A stretch of 64,000 nt of DNA from contig JAFFJZ010000001.1 of the NCBI GenBank assembly GCA_018340375.1, positions 49,096,001-49,160,000 on the forward strand, read 5' to 3'. Below the pieces are notes generated by a model. The model worked only from the letters and a program-made list of their open reading frames with translations, searched no databases and was not told the DNA's origin. The stretch comes from Gonatopus flavifemur. Its lineage: Eukaryota; Arthropoda; Insecta; Hymenoptera; Dryinidae. Positions 13,210 to 25,841 of the stretch are shown in pieces. The position numbers and the translations under genes are program-made. The first letter of the stretch is position 1; each line of letters starts with the position of its first letter.

Positions 13210-13745
13210 TTAAAAAATCTTTGTTTATTCTCCCAAATCAAGTTCATCGCCTTCAGAGTAACCCCCTCCCCGCCCCTGGATAAGATGCACCTATGCCAAC
13301 GCATTTGTTGGAGTCGGTTTCTGGGATGGCTTTCAGCTCTCTCTTCGATTCGGCTCGGATCTCCTCTATCGATTGAAAACGGTGTCCCCGAAGCAGTCTT
13401 TTGAGTTTGTTGAATAGCCAGAAGTCGCACGGTGCCAAATCAGATGAACACGGTGGTTGTGGAACGATATGGGTCGAGTTTTTTGTGAAGTAATCACGAA
13501 GAATCAATGCAGGGTGAGCCGGTGCATTGTCGTGACGCAATAAACAAGAGTTGTCTCACCACAATTCCGTTCTCTTTAGGCAAATAGCTTCGCGTAAAGG
13601 ACGCATAACACTCAAATAATATTCTTCGTTGACTGTTTGACCCGGCGGAAGGAACTCAAAATGCACAATACCACGATAATCGAAGAAAGCAGTCAACTTA
13701 ATCTTGATTTTCAAGCGATTTTGGCGCGGTTTTTTGGTTTTGCTT
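13210..13745 (-). pseudogene. mariner transposase, C-terminal part (broken)
   Basis: Continuation of the same transposase on the other side of element R. The reading resumes in GEAKPKN, which matches the mariner motif after the first catalytic Asp. It passes a frameshift near KIKLTAFFDYRG, then gives the second catalytic Asp in RHDNAPAHPALILRDYF and the third in SSDLAPCDFWLFNKLKR, spaced as in DD34D enzymes. All three catalytic Asp are therefore present across the two halves, but stops, a frameshift and the 3.2-kb insertion make it inactive. Confidence 0.9.
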
Positions 13746-13748
13746 CAC

Positions 13749-16700
13749 CCCAGTGTGTATTAACGGCGAGTCTAATCTAAGCCCAGGATGGGTGCCCATG
13801 CTACCCAACGTGGGGCCAAGCTGGGCAGACAAATGGGGTCAACCCTGAGATGATAACATCGTTCCCAGCTTGACTGTATTGCTTTGCCCGAGGATTGGTA
13901 ACACCATGGGCCCAGCATAAACCCAGACTAGGCAATCAATTCTGCCCCTTCAATTTTTTTGAAATTGGAAAATTGCTTTGAATTCTACCCTAGCGGGCAT
14001 GAATTTCAGCCCCACTTTGGCACAGCCTTGGGCCTAATGTTGAGCCTCATCGTGCCTATATGGGCCCGAGACTAGATCAAAGTGGGACCGAAATTCATAC
14101 ACGCTGAGGATTGTACACACACCCGACTGGAAATTGTCATCAGGTTAACCCAACATATGATGAGGACCTGACAAGGTCATCCGAAATAAGGAATACCCGT
14201 TACGGTCCTGATCGGGATTAGGTGTGGATGACTCACGTATGGATGACCTCATTTGGTCCCAATCAGGATTTCCTCAAATTATCCTGAAATGTTCGAAGTA
14301 GGTTTTCCTCGCTGTATCCGCATCAGGACCTCGTTCGGTCATCCTAAGATCATGGACATAGTTTGATAAACTGAATACAAGAATGTACAGACTTGATTTC
14401 AGATTGTACACTCTTTGATTAAACAAATTTTCCTTCAATAAGGAGAACATGTTTGAACGATTTTTAACTGTGCCTGTTTTTAAATTCAATCCCTTCATTC
14501 CGAACACATTACCTACTTCTGAAAACTGTTGAACAATTTGTTCAATCTATTCTCAATGTGAATTGAAAACTAACTATTTGGGTTTTAATTAGGCGGAACT
14601 TATGAAAATTTCACAAGATTTTCCACGTTATGCATACAGCGAAAAAAACTTAGCAAACGTTCAACCATCACCAGCGAAATAAGTATTTCATTTAACTTAT
14701 CACAATTCTCATAAGGTTGATTTATTGACTATTCAGCATCATTTTTCTTTCCTACACATCACATCATCTGAGTATTATTCAAAGAGTATATATGAACTGA
14801 ATGAATATGTGTTTCGTCATAATCAAATATAAGTTTCGAACAAGTACTCTTCTTTCGTTATTTCTTGATTAATACGCATAAAAAAATCTGTTATTGAGTG
14901 CAAAATGAATTATTGAATCAGTTATCACTGCTGTAATATGTAAAAAATCATAAGTTGCTGATGTGGTGACAATTAATTCTATTCAAATATACGATAATAT
15001 CAACAACGACAATATCTATATCAATATTAATTTACATCAGTATTTCTCGGAAAAAACTCAGAAATCCCAATCATTTTGTAATAATAAAGGTCATGAAGAA
15101 CTCATTCGATCAAAAATATTTCAAGCGAATGTTCAAAATGAAATGCAAAAAACTTGAATTATTCACTTTCAGCTCGACGGATGGTTTTACTTTTCAAATT
15201 AAAGAGTACTCTTGAAGTTGAAATTTGTTAATTTCAGAAAAAAGCCTCATTTTCTGAGTTGAATTTGTTGTTAGGGTGATGATAAACTTGTGAGAAGAGT
15301 TTGAAAGTTGAGTGGAATCTATATTGATCAGGAAAGTCCAAATCATGTGGCAGAAGTTAGAAAATCTGTCAACTTAGCTCACGGCGCGTGGGCTTTTCTT
15401 CACTAAACCAAATGCTGGCAGGAGAAATTCATCAAAATATAGTGGATCCAAAGTGATGTGAAGTAAGAGAGGACAGATACATGCATTGAATTTTATTCGT
15501 TCTTATAAACGTTCTAAAAAATAAGAAAAGACTATAGAAGATCCAAAGTGTCGTCTTCCCATATTTTTGTTCCAATAATGTTGTGTCATGTTCCTACAAA
15601 TAAATGTTATTATATTTATGAAACAGGTTCAATACACATGTTTTCTCAACCTAACACTAGTTACTGGTGAAAAGATACGAAAATGCATACTCAAAAATGC
15701 AATTCATTGAAACAAAAATAGTGAGAGACGATACATTGAGTCATACATAGCCTTACCATATTTATCAACATTTTTATAATAACTAATAAAATTCAATGCA
15801 TGTATCTGTCCTCTCTTACTTCACATCACTTTGGATTCACTATATTTTGATGAATTTCTCCTGCCAGCATTTGGTTTAGTAAAGAAAAGCTGATAGAATA
15901 CCCATGCGCTGTCAGCTAAGTTGACAGATTTTCTAACTTTTGCCACACGATTTGGACTTTCCTGATCAATATAGATTCCACTCAACTTTCAAACTCTTCC
16001 TACAAGTTTATCATCACCCTAACAACAAATTCAACTCAGAAGATAAGGCTTTTTTCTCAAATTTGAAAATTTCAACTCCAAGAGTGCTCTTCAATTTGAA
16101 AAATAAAACCATCCGACGAGCTGCAAGTGAATAATTCAAGTTTTTTGTTATTCATTTTGAACATTCTTTTGACATATTTTTGATCAAATGAGTTCTTCAT
16201 GACTCATATTTCTTACAAAATCAATATGATCTCTGAGTTTTTGCCTAGAAGTGCTGATGTAAGTATTTGAGGAAAATTCATTTTCACTGCATCAACAAAT
16301 TACGATTTTTTGACACGTTACAACAGCTATGACTGATTCACTTAATCATTTTGCACTTACTAACAGACTTTTTGATACACATTATTCAAGAAATAACCAC
16401 CACACATTTCACAAAAATAATTCATCCATTTGTTGATCACATAAATTTAACCTCACATCTGTCAACCGAACTGCAATTTTCACACAGGCTCATAGATTAG
16501 TTTTGATTTATTTTTGAGGTTTTAGTAAGGAATTCCTCACAAAATCCTAATTAGTCTTTCCTGATGGGGTCCTCATAATAGTGCAGCGTGACATGACTTG
16601 TTAGGTCCTGATGAGGTTGCCTTATCAGGACCTGATCTGGATCAAGGTTTACCTGATCTGGTCCATGGGGTAAATTTCTAGTCGGGCATGCTCGGGATAT

Positions 16701-16901
16701 AAATTGCCCTAACGCTGGTCTAAATTGGCCAAGTTCAAATGTGCCCGCACTAAGATTCATTATCTCCATCGTCTGCCAACAGTAATTGTATGGGAAAGTA
16801 CAATAGGGCCATGATCGAGCCATCGTCATTCCCTAATACTGGGTTAAAGAGGTTGGACCCAGCCTGTGGCCCATTGTCATTATAGGTAATACACGTTTGG
16901 G
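13749..16901. mobile_element. Short GC-rich element R, copy 1, split by element S
   Basis: Inserted in the mariner transposase with a 3-bp duplication (CAC at 13746..13748 and 16902..16904, which is GTG in the transposase sense). Ends are CCCAAACGTGTATT and the inverted CCCAGTGTGTATTAAC. Without S it is 588 bp, rich in GGCCCAG/CTGGGCC words. A second copy, in the opposite orientation and without S, lies at 34274..34837, so the S boundary can be read by comparison. No coding capacity. Confidence 0.8.
14122..16686. mobile_element. Element S with a large internal inverted repeat
   Basis: A 2565-bp insertion in R. Ends are CCCGACTGGAAATT and inverted CCCGACTAGAAATT; the flanking duplication is short and unclear (TG/TG). 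Near both ends are repeated GGTCCTGAT/ATCAGGACC words. Inside are inverted arms of roughly 600 bp (about 14855..15515 and 15785..16390) around a loop of about 270 bp, so a transcript would fold into a long hairpin. No transposase was seen. Related GGTCCTGAT-rich sequence lies at 40232..40703. Confidence 0.7.
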
Positions 16902-16904
16902 CAC

Positions 16905-17460
16905 CTTTAGCACGATATTCGCTTGATTGATCGGTTGTTTCCAGGTCGTAAGCATGAATCTACGTCTTATCTCCCGTCATAATGAGTTCCATCATTTCCT
17001 GATAGTCAGAAAGCATTGTTTTACACACTTCAACGCGACGATGATTTTCCAGGAAATTCAGTGTTTTCGGTACCAGACGAGATTTGACGCGTCTGAGGCC
17101 CAAAACATCCTTCAAAATGGTATTGACTGATCCTTTTGGGATGCCAACATCATCGGCAAGATTTCTAATTGTTAATCGGCGATTTACGAGCACCAAATCT
17201 TTGATTTTCTGGACGTGAACTTCGTCAGTTGAAGTTGATGGTCAGCCGGGACGCTTTTCGTCTTCGACACGTTCTCGACCTCCTTGGAACTCTTTATACC
17301 ACTTGTAAACATTTCCTTTCGACGTATTCTCATTACCAAAGACCTTCTGCACCATCCTTAACGAATCAGCAACAGAAAATTCATTCCGCCAACAAAATTC
17401 AATACAAATTCTTTGCTCAAGAAATACAGAAATGATAAAAATCGAAAAATTCACTCTCAG
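16905..17460 (-). pseudogene. mariner transposase, N-terminal part (broken)
   Basis: N-terminal half of a DD34D mariner transposase, which would bind the ends and cut and join DNA in the nucleus. Visible are EQRICIEFCWRNEFSVADSL (first helix-turn-helix), VYKWYKEFQGGR, the second HTH (LTIRNLADDVGIPKGSV) and the first catalytic Asp in MTGDKT. Two in-frame stops break it: TGA where GRPST would need Arg (17242..17244), and TAG where the Trp of the TGDKTW motif should be. The frame is otherwise kept, reading on to HAYDLETTDQSSEYRAKG before element R cuts in. These are point-mutation decays separate from the insertion. Confidence 0.9.
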
Positions 17461-17649
17461 CAGCTTCCAAAACGAAGCGTATCTCAAACACTAATGAATA
17501 TTTTGATGTGACCCTTGGCACCGATATTCAAGACAATTTCACTAACCTAAAAATAAAAGCACTTCCCCAAATACATTTGCGCACAGAGTTTAAATTCGAA
17601 TGTCACCATAATTTTTGGACACACTAGTAGATTTGGAATCATTCGCGAC

Positions 17650-18030
17650 ATAAAGTAGCCAAAATTCATATATTACAACAATATTTTTAGCTATCCAAGT
17701 GTCAAATACACGAAATAGTTACCACGGCTAATTCCTAGTTATTATAGCGGATTATTTCTTCACGTGTGGAAATTTCCATTTGTTTCAAAAATTCATGTTA
17801 CGATACTTGGCTTTTAAAACAAAAATGCGTGAATCGTTAAAATATGATGACTCATTAAAGATCGGAAATTTTCATATGGCAAACGAATGAGAATGAAATA
17901 GAGAATAAAAGTTTAGTTGCGATGAAAAAGTGAGATAAGCTTTTGGAAGAGTGATGTTTCGTTCATTTTAGATTTTTACAACATTCTCACGTAAACTTTT
18001 AGTATTTTCAGACAGAATGACGAAGAAGAA
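17650..18030. repeat. Direct duplication, copy 2
   Basis: Second copy of the segment at 12830..13169, same orientation, starting about 22 bp after the mariner's right-hand TA. It retains a fuller MITE remnant (TTAGCTATCC ... TTCACGTGT) related to the elements at 38550 and 44736. Confidence 0.85.
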
Positions 18031-18039
18031 CGTATGCCA

Positions 18040-21000
18040 TTAAATGGAGTTTATGAATTCCATAAATTCCAATTGTCGTTGATTGAATTTCATTGGATCT
18101 TTTATCCGCTTGTATTTTTTGAATAAATTTTGTATATATTCTATTCAAAATATGAACTCTGCATACAAATTTGTATAAAATTTTTATATAATTCGTGTAT
18201 ACGAGTTCAACATACGGAGATTTGAGGTCAGGAAATCCTTTTTGATCCATCGTATGTCAAGAATAATATATAAAGGGAACGTGTTATTAGGTGTTGATAC
18301 TACAATAATACTGATTTCAGGAAGGTATGACAGAAAGAAATTGTACTGTAAATTATGCAATTACTGTTTTATATATCATTTCAGATAAAGTATACATCAC
18401 ATGAGAGCCTCTTAACATAGAAACGATGAATTATTCATTCAATCTAGCCCCAGAGAAACAAGGATAAATATTTTAATTCTCCTCTCTAAGTGGAATCACG
18501 TTACGTTAGCAATATCTTACACATGGCGTCCCCAGTAGAAGTTTGAATGTCCACGAAATTGACTCCTAAGAAATATGAAGTTTGAAATTTCAATCATGCC
18601 TCGAAAGGGAACCAGAGAACATACGTGAAACTTAATCTTCAAATTTTTGAAATCTTCAAAAAGAGAGAAAATGATAATGAAATTTTTCAATCCGCAACGT
18701 GATTGCTTTTTGGAATAACGATAGATCCACGATCATCCATAAATAAATAATAACACAAAAATTTCTCAAACCATGATAAATTACATCAAGCGTATGAAAC
18801 ATATAATCATCCTTAATTTCAAACAGATCCAACGATCGAACGTATCGCAAAATACAAATACCAATTGTACGTGGAGCATATCGATGCTCAAATGAATCCA
18901 AATATATTTATTCATCCTATGTAAATACGTAGGACAGAAATTAAACATACGATTGGTGTTTATTTTTTCCTCTCCATCGTTCGATGCTCTCAAATTCAAA
19001 TTTTAATGTAGAAAAAATAATTGATCCGACTTTACCGAGGATTCGAATTTATCATCGTTGGATGAATCTGATTATACTATATATGAAACAAATTCATCCG
19101 TTGAAATAAATCTCCGTTTCGATATTATTCGTTGTGTACAAATGAATTTCACGACACGCTTGGCGACGACGTTTACCGAAAGAAAAACAAATAAAGAGTA
19201 TAAATTATACTATATTCTCAAAACGGAACACGAATTATCAATCAGGAGAGCGAGGAAGGACAAAGATGAACAAATAAAATCATGTTCACCATCATTCACA
19301 AGTATTTAACCATAAATCCAAAAGGCAAATCCATTTTGATCGGAACGTTGGGTTACAGCAATCCCGAGGATACATTGAACCGTAATGTCAGGGCCCCCTC
19401 TCAAGTTTCCTGATGTACTTTACGCTTGTGAATGGCAATAAATTTATTCTACACCAATGTTATAGCTATTACATTGAATATATACATGCACACGTATATA
19501 TTCTTATAAATTTCATACGAGGACAATATTGACCTTATACGTACTCGTACGTGTACGATAGAACGTTATCCCCGTATATGAGATAAAAGAAGAGAAAAAG
19601 GATTTACTCCCTCGCTTTCACATTCGGGAAATTCCCTCATGATACTCGCGCCGAAGAGATCGTTTGTCTTGGGTCTGGGCCGATCGTTGGTACCGATAGC
19701 TTTCCGAGTTATACGATTTACCGTCATGATCACGATCATTCGCACATTGCTATGTTTTAACAGAAAACTGGCGAAGAAGAGGGTCATCGGTGGGGGCTGA
19801 AGCACACAGCCAAGGTGGAAGAAAAGTGTAAAATAAGAAGACTCGGAGAAGGAAGAGGGTTACGATCAACTCTCGACCGCATTATGTTGCCGCTAATTTG
19901 GATTTATGTTCACATTCGCACGTCGCAACAACAAGCGGTTCCCCCTCGACATCTAGCAAGCAACAACACACCAACTCGTGGATTGTCAAGATCCTCGATC
20001 GGACACGTCACCTATACAAATGCATATCACGTAAAGATGGGGCATTTTTATCTCGTTGAAAATTTCAACACAACTTTTCAGGATTATTTTCCAAGTCATC
20101 GAGAAAGATTTTTTTTGCGCTTATGTTGATACGTCTTAGAGTAGTCGATCAGAAAAGTTCATTATCTGAATCATTATCATTTCCGTTGAGAATTTGATTT
20201 TAATTCTCTTTGCTCCTCTCGTTCTTACAGATTCATTGAGATGATTGACCGTGCAGAGTCTTGAATAATTCTTTCGCAATCGATAAATGTGGCACCGCGA
20301 AAAGGATTTGTTGTTTCTCGTCGAATACCAAGAGATGGCAGAAGGAATGCCGGGAGTCATACAACTTGAAATACTTCAAACTTCGCGATATTGGTTCGTA
20401 CATATTTTTGCGTGAAGAATCATTCATGAGAATTCAATTTTTTCGCAAGATCCCTTGACGACCTTATCCGTTTAATACATTTGTTACAAAAACGAAGGCA
20501 AGAAGGAACACACGAATTTCCAACACTTAATAGTCCATACATGGGACGATGTGTTTTGATGCGTTTGTAACTGTGGAGCATGAATTAATCATTTACAGTA
20601 GCTTCACCCCTGATAAAATTCTAGTAAATACATCCAACAAATGGGAAAAATGGTACCAATTGAGTTCATTCGCCTCTAAAGTACTGCAAAAGGTCTTAAA
20701 ACACATCACCTCGAATAAAGACTGGTGTTGGAAAGGGTTAACCTCGTGTCGAATCGTATTTTCGTTTCGTAAGTACCTAGAGTATCTCTACTAGAGTTAC
20801 GGTTGTTACCCTGTCACGCTTTGAATGGTGCTCGTTTCGATTTCAAAACAGGAGACAAACGTCCAAACTAACTCACGCTTCGCGTAATCGTAACTAAAAT
20901 TTTGAAGAACAAATAATACATTTTCGAAAGAACTCAACACACTGAGGAATCGTACCAATTCACATGTAATAAAATCATTCCATTGATCAACCTTGGGCCA

Positions 21001-23587
21001 TCAACGAATGGCGTATTATCCTATCCAACCACACCTGAGCAAGCCGATGATTATCCAATGCAAAAATAATAGTAGAATAGTTCTGTAAGATTGTGATTTG
21101 TGACTATCGCACGGATACGTTGTATGAGCCAAGTTGAAAGTTTGTGAAGTATTCAAGCGGCAGGTTACGGAAACAACTATCAATCGCAATCCAGCAACGT
21201 CTGTAATCTAAGGCCGTATAACCACTTCGTCAAGTCTATGCGAAGATAGGGAAAAAATTTGTTGGAAAATGAAATACGGATTACAGTGGTTGCCAGAGGC
21301 AAGTAATGATGGGTAATGACGACCTAGGTCGTACCATCCCTATATCCATGAACAGCCTGTAACTTGAATATCTCTTGTCGTTTTTTCTATTTCTTTTTCC
21401 TCTAGCATTTTTTCCTCCAATGATGCGCTCGTGGCGCTTATCGCCGGTTGCACTCCCACACAATCTCCCAACGGTTACATCCTACACTTTTCTCATTTAC
21501 TGGTTCTCTTAAGATCTTTTCATCCGCATCAATGCGAAATAAATGGAAATCAGTCACATTTACGAACGGAGATAAGATTTTGGATTCCTTAGGTGAGATA
21601 TTTCAAGCGTTCGAATTGGATTTTGTTTCCTACGATAAAATGATAATTTCACTTTGAAAGTGTTACGAAAAAATTATAGAATCTTTTACTGAGATAAAAA
21701 ACACACTTTCAAATCTGGTCTGAAGGATTCGAGGGGGAAATACATGGTCCCGAATAGCACGAATGATCAGTTTCATCAATTCATGAATACTTCTGGGAGA
21801 ATTTTTGAATTCAATATGAATCAAATAAAATCATGATGAATATTTTTGCAGTACCAGAAGAAATAATTGGAAAATTGTTTAAAATAGCGTAAACTCGAGC
21901 GTAAGAAAACGTACACATGTCGAGACATTTGATGCTACAAATCATGATTTTGAAAGTGTTTTTAAGTATCGTTGAATTGAACGATGAATCGTTGGTTGCA
22001 TTTACAATTCGATCCCGATGAAAAATGAAGTCGTTTTTTCCGATAGAAGTTATTCGATTGATAGTAACGAGTATTGTATCGCGAATCAAAACAATGCGTT
22101 CGAGGTGAACGTGTTTCGAATATGTTCAAAGGAATCTTTTGCTACGATCAGAATGCGGTTAGTCGTAGCTGCTGCAACCAAGAACTACCTATATACACGC
22201 AAAGAGGCTGAGAGAGAGATTTGCTCACCAACGTTTTTTAACCCTCGACCTCGTGGTTAATTCCCTTCGTGTCGATGCTTAAGGTCTTCTCCCTCATTTT
22301 TAAAAGCCCTCCTTCATTTCCTTTCGAATGTCTTAAGCTGCATCATTTTCTTCCAGGCAAATATGCAAGTGAGAGATCTTCAAGGAAATATGAATAAATT
22401 CGACACATACTGCTGTTAACGTTTGAAATCGACTATTGCTAATAAGAAATCGAGAAGAGACTCCAGAGACAATTCATTACAATTTTTTACACGAACGCGC
22501 GTTTCATAAGTTACGAGAAATTATTGAAGAAATAAAATATCTCATTTTATATGGATAAAGCTCGATTATATTAATGTCTGAGGTGATAATTGATTCTTTT
22601 TTGCACGTATTCAACACTCGACCGTCTAGTCATTGAACATATTTATAAACCGTTGAATATTTGGAATTTATGATGCGAAAGAGGAATTACATTCCACTTT
22701 GATTCAACATACATTATTTCAGATGAAAATAAGAATGAAGTATGCATAAATTGTTTTCTTTTTCAGAATATAAAGAACGTTCACGAGCATCAATATATGC
22801 ATCTGTTTTCCGAACATTTGTTTTATACACAACGAGATGTTTGATTCCTTCCATAAATTCTATATAATTAACGAGCGATTCATCACGGAATGTGAGCGTT
22901 ATTCAGTTTACAGAGATGAAGAGTGTAGCGAGCACTGTTTACAAACCAAGAATATTGCAAATTTTTCTTCCTTTTGTGAAAGCAAAGAGTGACTAGGTTT
23001 TGAATATGCAAGGACTGTTCAGATCATTAGAATGCAAGCAAAGTGGGATATGAAATTTCTTGAGTGTCGATAATTCTGGTAATACCTTGTACATTATATC
23101 AAATATCATTTTCATCAGTAACAATGGAAATTTTGCGTTAGTTAGAAACCTGACCAGGTGATAACAGTTTCATTTGTTATTTTCGATTTAGTTCTGGCAT
23201 ATTTATTGTCAATTTTTTCCCAATAAACACGTAGAATCAATATCAATGTATTTATCTATCAGCATGCATGTACAAGATCGAATATTCATGAATTCAATAA
23301 CGAACGTTGTAATCTTCGAGATCAGAAGTGAGTCTTCGTTGTGATACCGTGACGCTTTTAATAGGAGAATCTTGAATACCATTAGATAATCAATAGCAGT
23401 GATGATGTTTCGTAGTAATACATCTCAATATCATTGCACATTTGCACGTACCGACTGATAGGTTATTATGCAATCTCATGGATTGTATTATGTGAGAAAA
23501 ATCTTCCTTCACACGTGCTGATATCGAATGTGATTAAAATTGATAGAAAAAAGAAGATATAACGAATGATTTTAGAGGTGAAATCTA
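18040..23587. other. Long stretch of mostly unique sequence, no gene recognised
   Basis: Unusually poor in MITEs for this window. A more complex, less AT-rich part at 19560..20130 has open frames on both strands (79 and 104 codons) without recognisable domains. This could be intergenic or intronic host sequence under some constraint. Confidence 0.4.
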
Positions 23588-24050
23588 CACGGAGAAAAAT
23601 GCAGGTCGAAAATATAGTGATCTTTAATAAAAATTTGAGAACATTTCTTAAAATCTGAGAATTTTTCTTAAATGCATTATAAAGACAAAACGGTTCACTT
23701 TTTTGTGGAATTGTATTCGAAAGACAATGAGAAATCATCAATACTTAAGAAAGAATAGAGAAACATATGAACTTTCCAAAAGTCGCATACGAAATTTTAC
23801 AAAGCGAATAATAGGATATTGAAATTTTGTGACAATTGTAAAATTTCACGTGCGACTATTGGAAAGTTCATATTTTTCTCTATTCTTTATCAAGTATTGA
23901 TAATTTTCCATTGTTTTTGGAATAAAATTCCACAAAAAAGTGGACCGTTTTGTCTTTATTATGCATTTAAGAAAAATTCACAGATTTTAAGAAATATTCT
24001 CAAATTTTTATTAAAGGTTACTATATTTTTGGCCTTCATTTTTCTCCGTG
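23588..24050. mobile_element. 463-bp near-palindromic MITE
   Basis: Ends CACGGAGAAAAATG and the inverted copy, TA on both flanks (23586..23587 and 24051..24052). The two halves are inverted copies of each other almost to the centre (near 23820), so it can form a hairpin with arms of more than 200 bp. Confidence 0.9.
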
Positions 24051-24052
24051 TA

Positions 24053-25124
24053 ACCTAGTGGGATATTTTCCAAAATAAGATATAATTTATATAGAATGAT
24101 TGAATTATATTGAATTATCCTAATAGAATCCAGAATGTACGAACACCACTGAGACTCATTGAAATCAAAAGCCCCTACAGTTCAAGATATTCAAAGTTTT
24201 AGAAAGGCTTTGTCTAGAAGTACGTGAAATTTATATTGACAGTATATCTATATTTATAACAAATATCTCGTAGATAAATCTCGAGGAATCTCGTGGATGT
24301 TGAAATATCTTCTTATCAAAAAGATATATAAAGATGACATACATCATTGGAGAAATCAATGTAGCAATTTGATTTTCATCGCTAGCGTAGTATTTTGAAT
24401 ACACTTTCTAATGTTTACAAGTTAGGAACATAAATAGTATTCCATTGACTTATATTAGTGGATTCTACACTTGTTGCATTCAAGCATCGCGATAAGTTCA
24501 CCAGCACATTCATCGTAGGTTCACACGTTCATACAATCTGCCATTAATATGCGAATATCTACAAACTGATAAGATTAACGTGATATTTCACTGCAATATA
24601 GCACTACATGAGGTACTACACATCTGATTTTAATGAAAGTAAATCACTTGAACGGTGCTATCCCGTGTAATATACCTACATTGAACTAACCTACAGACAT
24701 GAATGATGATCCTAGTGCTGAACTCGCAAGGAAATCTCTGACACTTGTCTCTCAATCTATCCAAAAGAGAGCATAATTCATGGCTTATATTCTAACTACC
24801 AACTAAAAATCACTCATTCTTTCGTTCAGAGGAAGGTTGCATGTTAAGATTTCGCGTTGATCTTGAATCCAATTGCTGCGCAATTAATATGAATCTAACT
24901 CAACAATTTGAAGTTTTCTTAAGGAGATATCAGCGTTGTGGTACAAGCCAAATCGTTTATTCAAAAATGCTTCAAATAAATCATAATACCGCTCCCTCGA
25001 GAGACTACAAACCTTCGGGAATGTTCATTGAACATTTGCAAACGTCCAGAAACATTTAATGAACGTTCCTGAAGGTCTATGTTCTTTTGGCCCTGGTGTA
25101 ACAAGTGGATCTGAAAATCTGCAA
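24053..25124. other. No gene seen
   Basis: AT-rich, no clear repeats apart from a GAACGTTCATTGAATG-like small palindrome at about 25020..25065. Confidence 0.35.
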
Positions 25125-25430
25125 ATTTCCTTGAATTTCACTGCAAAATTCTAAATCTCACTGAAAAACTCTGAAAAACACTGGAAAGACTTAAAAGAAT
25201 CTGAAAAACTTGGAAGACCTATGAACATTTTTTCAAACTCTGAAGAATTCTGAAAAACTCTCACTTGTCGGGCACGTTTTTCCACTGAAAATTTTTCTGA
25301 ACATTTATGAATATCTCTGTAAAACTCTCAATTTTTTTTAAAATCACTGTGACTTGCTGAGAAATTGTGAACACGTCTGAAATGCTCTGAAAATTTCAGT
25401 GATTTTCAGCGAAATTTGCTCACCAGAAGG
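25125..25430. repeat. Degenerate CTGAAAAACT tandem-like repeat
   Basis: Runs of CTGAAAAACTCTGAAAAACA and close variants. Its right half matches, in inverse orientation, 41550..41710 (GATTTTCAGAGAAATTCGAA and neighbours, and the ACACGTTT block). Confidence 0.65.
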
Positions 25431-25841
25431 GGTCTGTACAGCAATTTCACATGCTTGGAAAGATAGCTGTATAGAACGATATTTTGATTTCATCGAGGTA
25501 TTGTTAGATAGTTTGGAATAAACAATTCCGCTCGTATCACGGCACTGGTATCCCCTAGAATGATCGTTGAACGTATATCAATCCAAAATCAACTGACAAG
25601 TTATTGCTTCGAACTATTTCATAGTCGAAGCTCAAAAATCTCGGCTAATTGGGTTGGAATTTACTATATAACTTGTAACGTCGACTTCAAGCAAGTTTTT
25701 ACCAGACCTTGGCCTGAAATTCCAAACGCCGAAAGATTGCTCGCTTTGAATGCCATTTTTCTTAAATTATCCCCACATTATTCGTTTTGTTTCAATAAAT
25801 TCATTCAAGAAAGTGAAGCTTTATCAAACATTGGACCCCAC

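Larger units (their letters stand above)
13172..17627 (-). mobile_element. mariner-like transposon interrupted by nested elements
   Basis: A mariner with TA duplications at 13170..13171 and 17628..17629 and matching ends built on GTGTCCAAAAA and GGTGAC. Subtracting the 3153-bp insert R+S and its 3-bp duplication leaves 1300 bp, the usual mariner length. The transposase is on the minus strand and decayed. It lies between two direct copies of a host or repeat segment (12830..13169 and 17650..18030). Confidence 0.9.
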
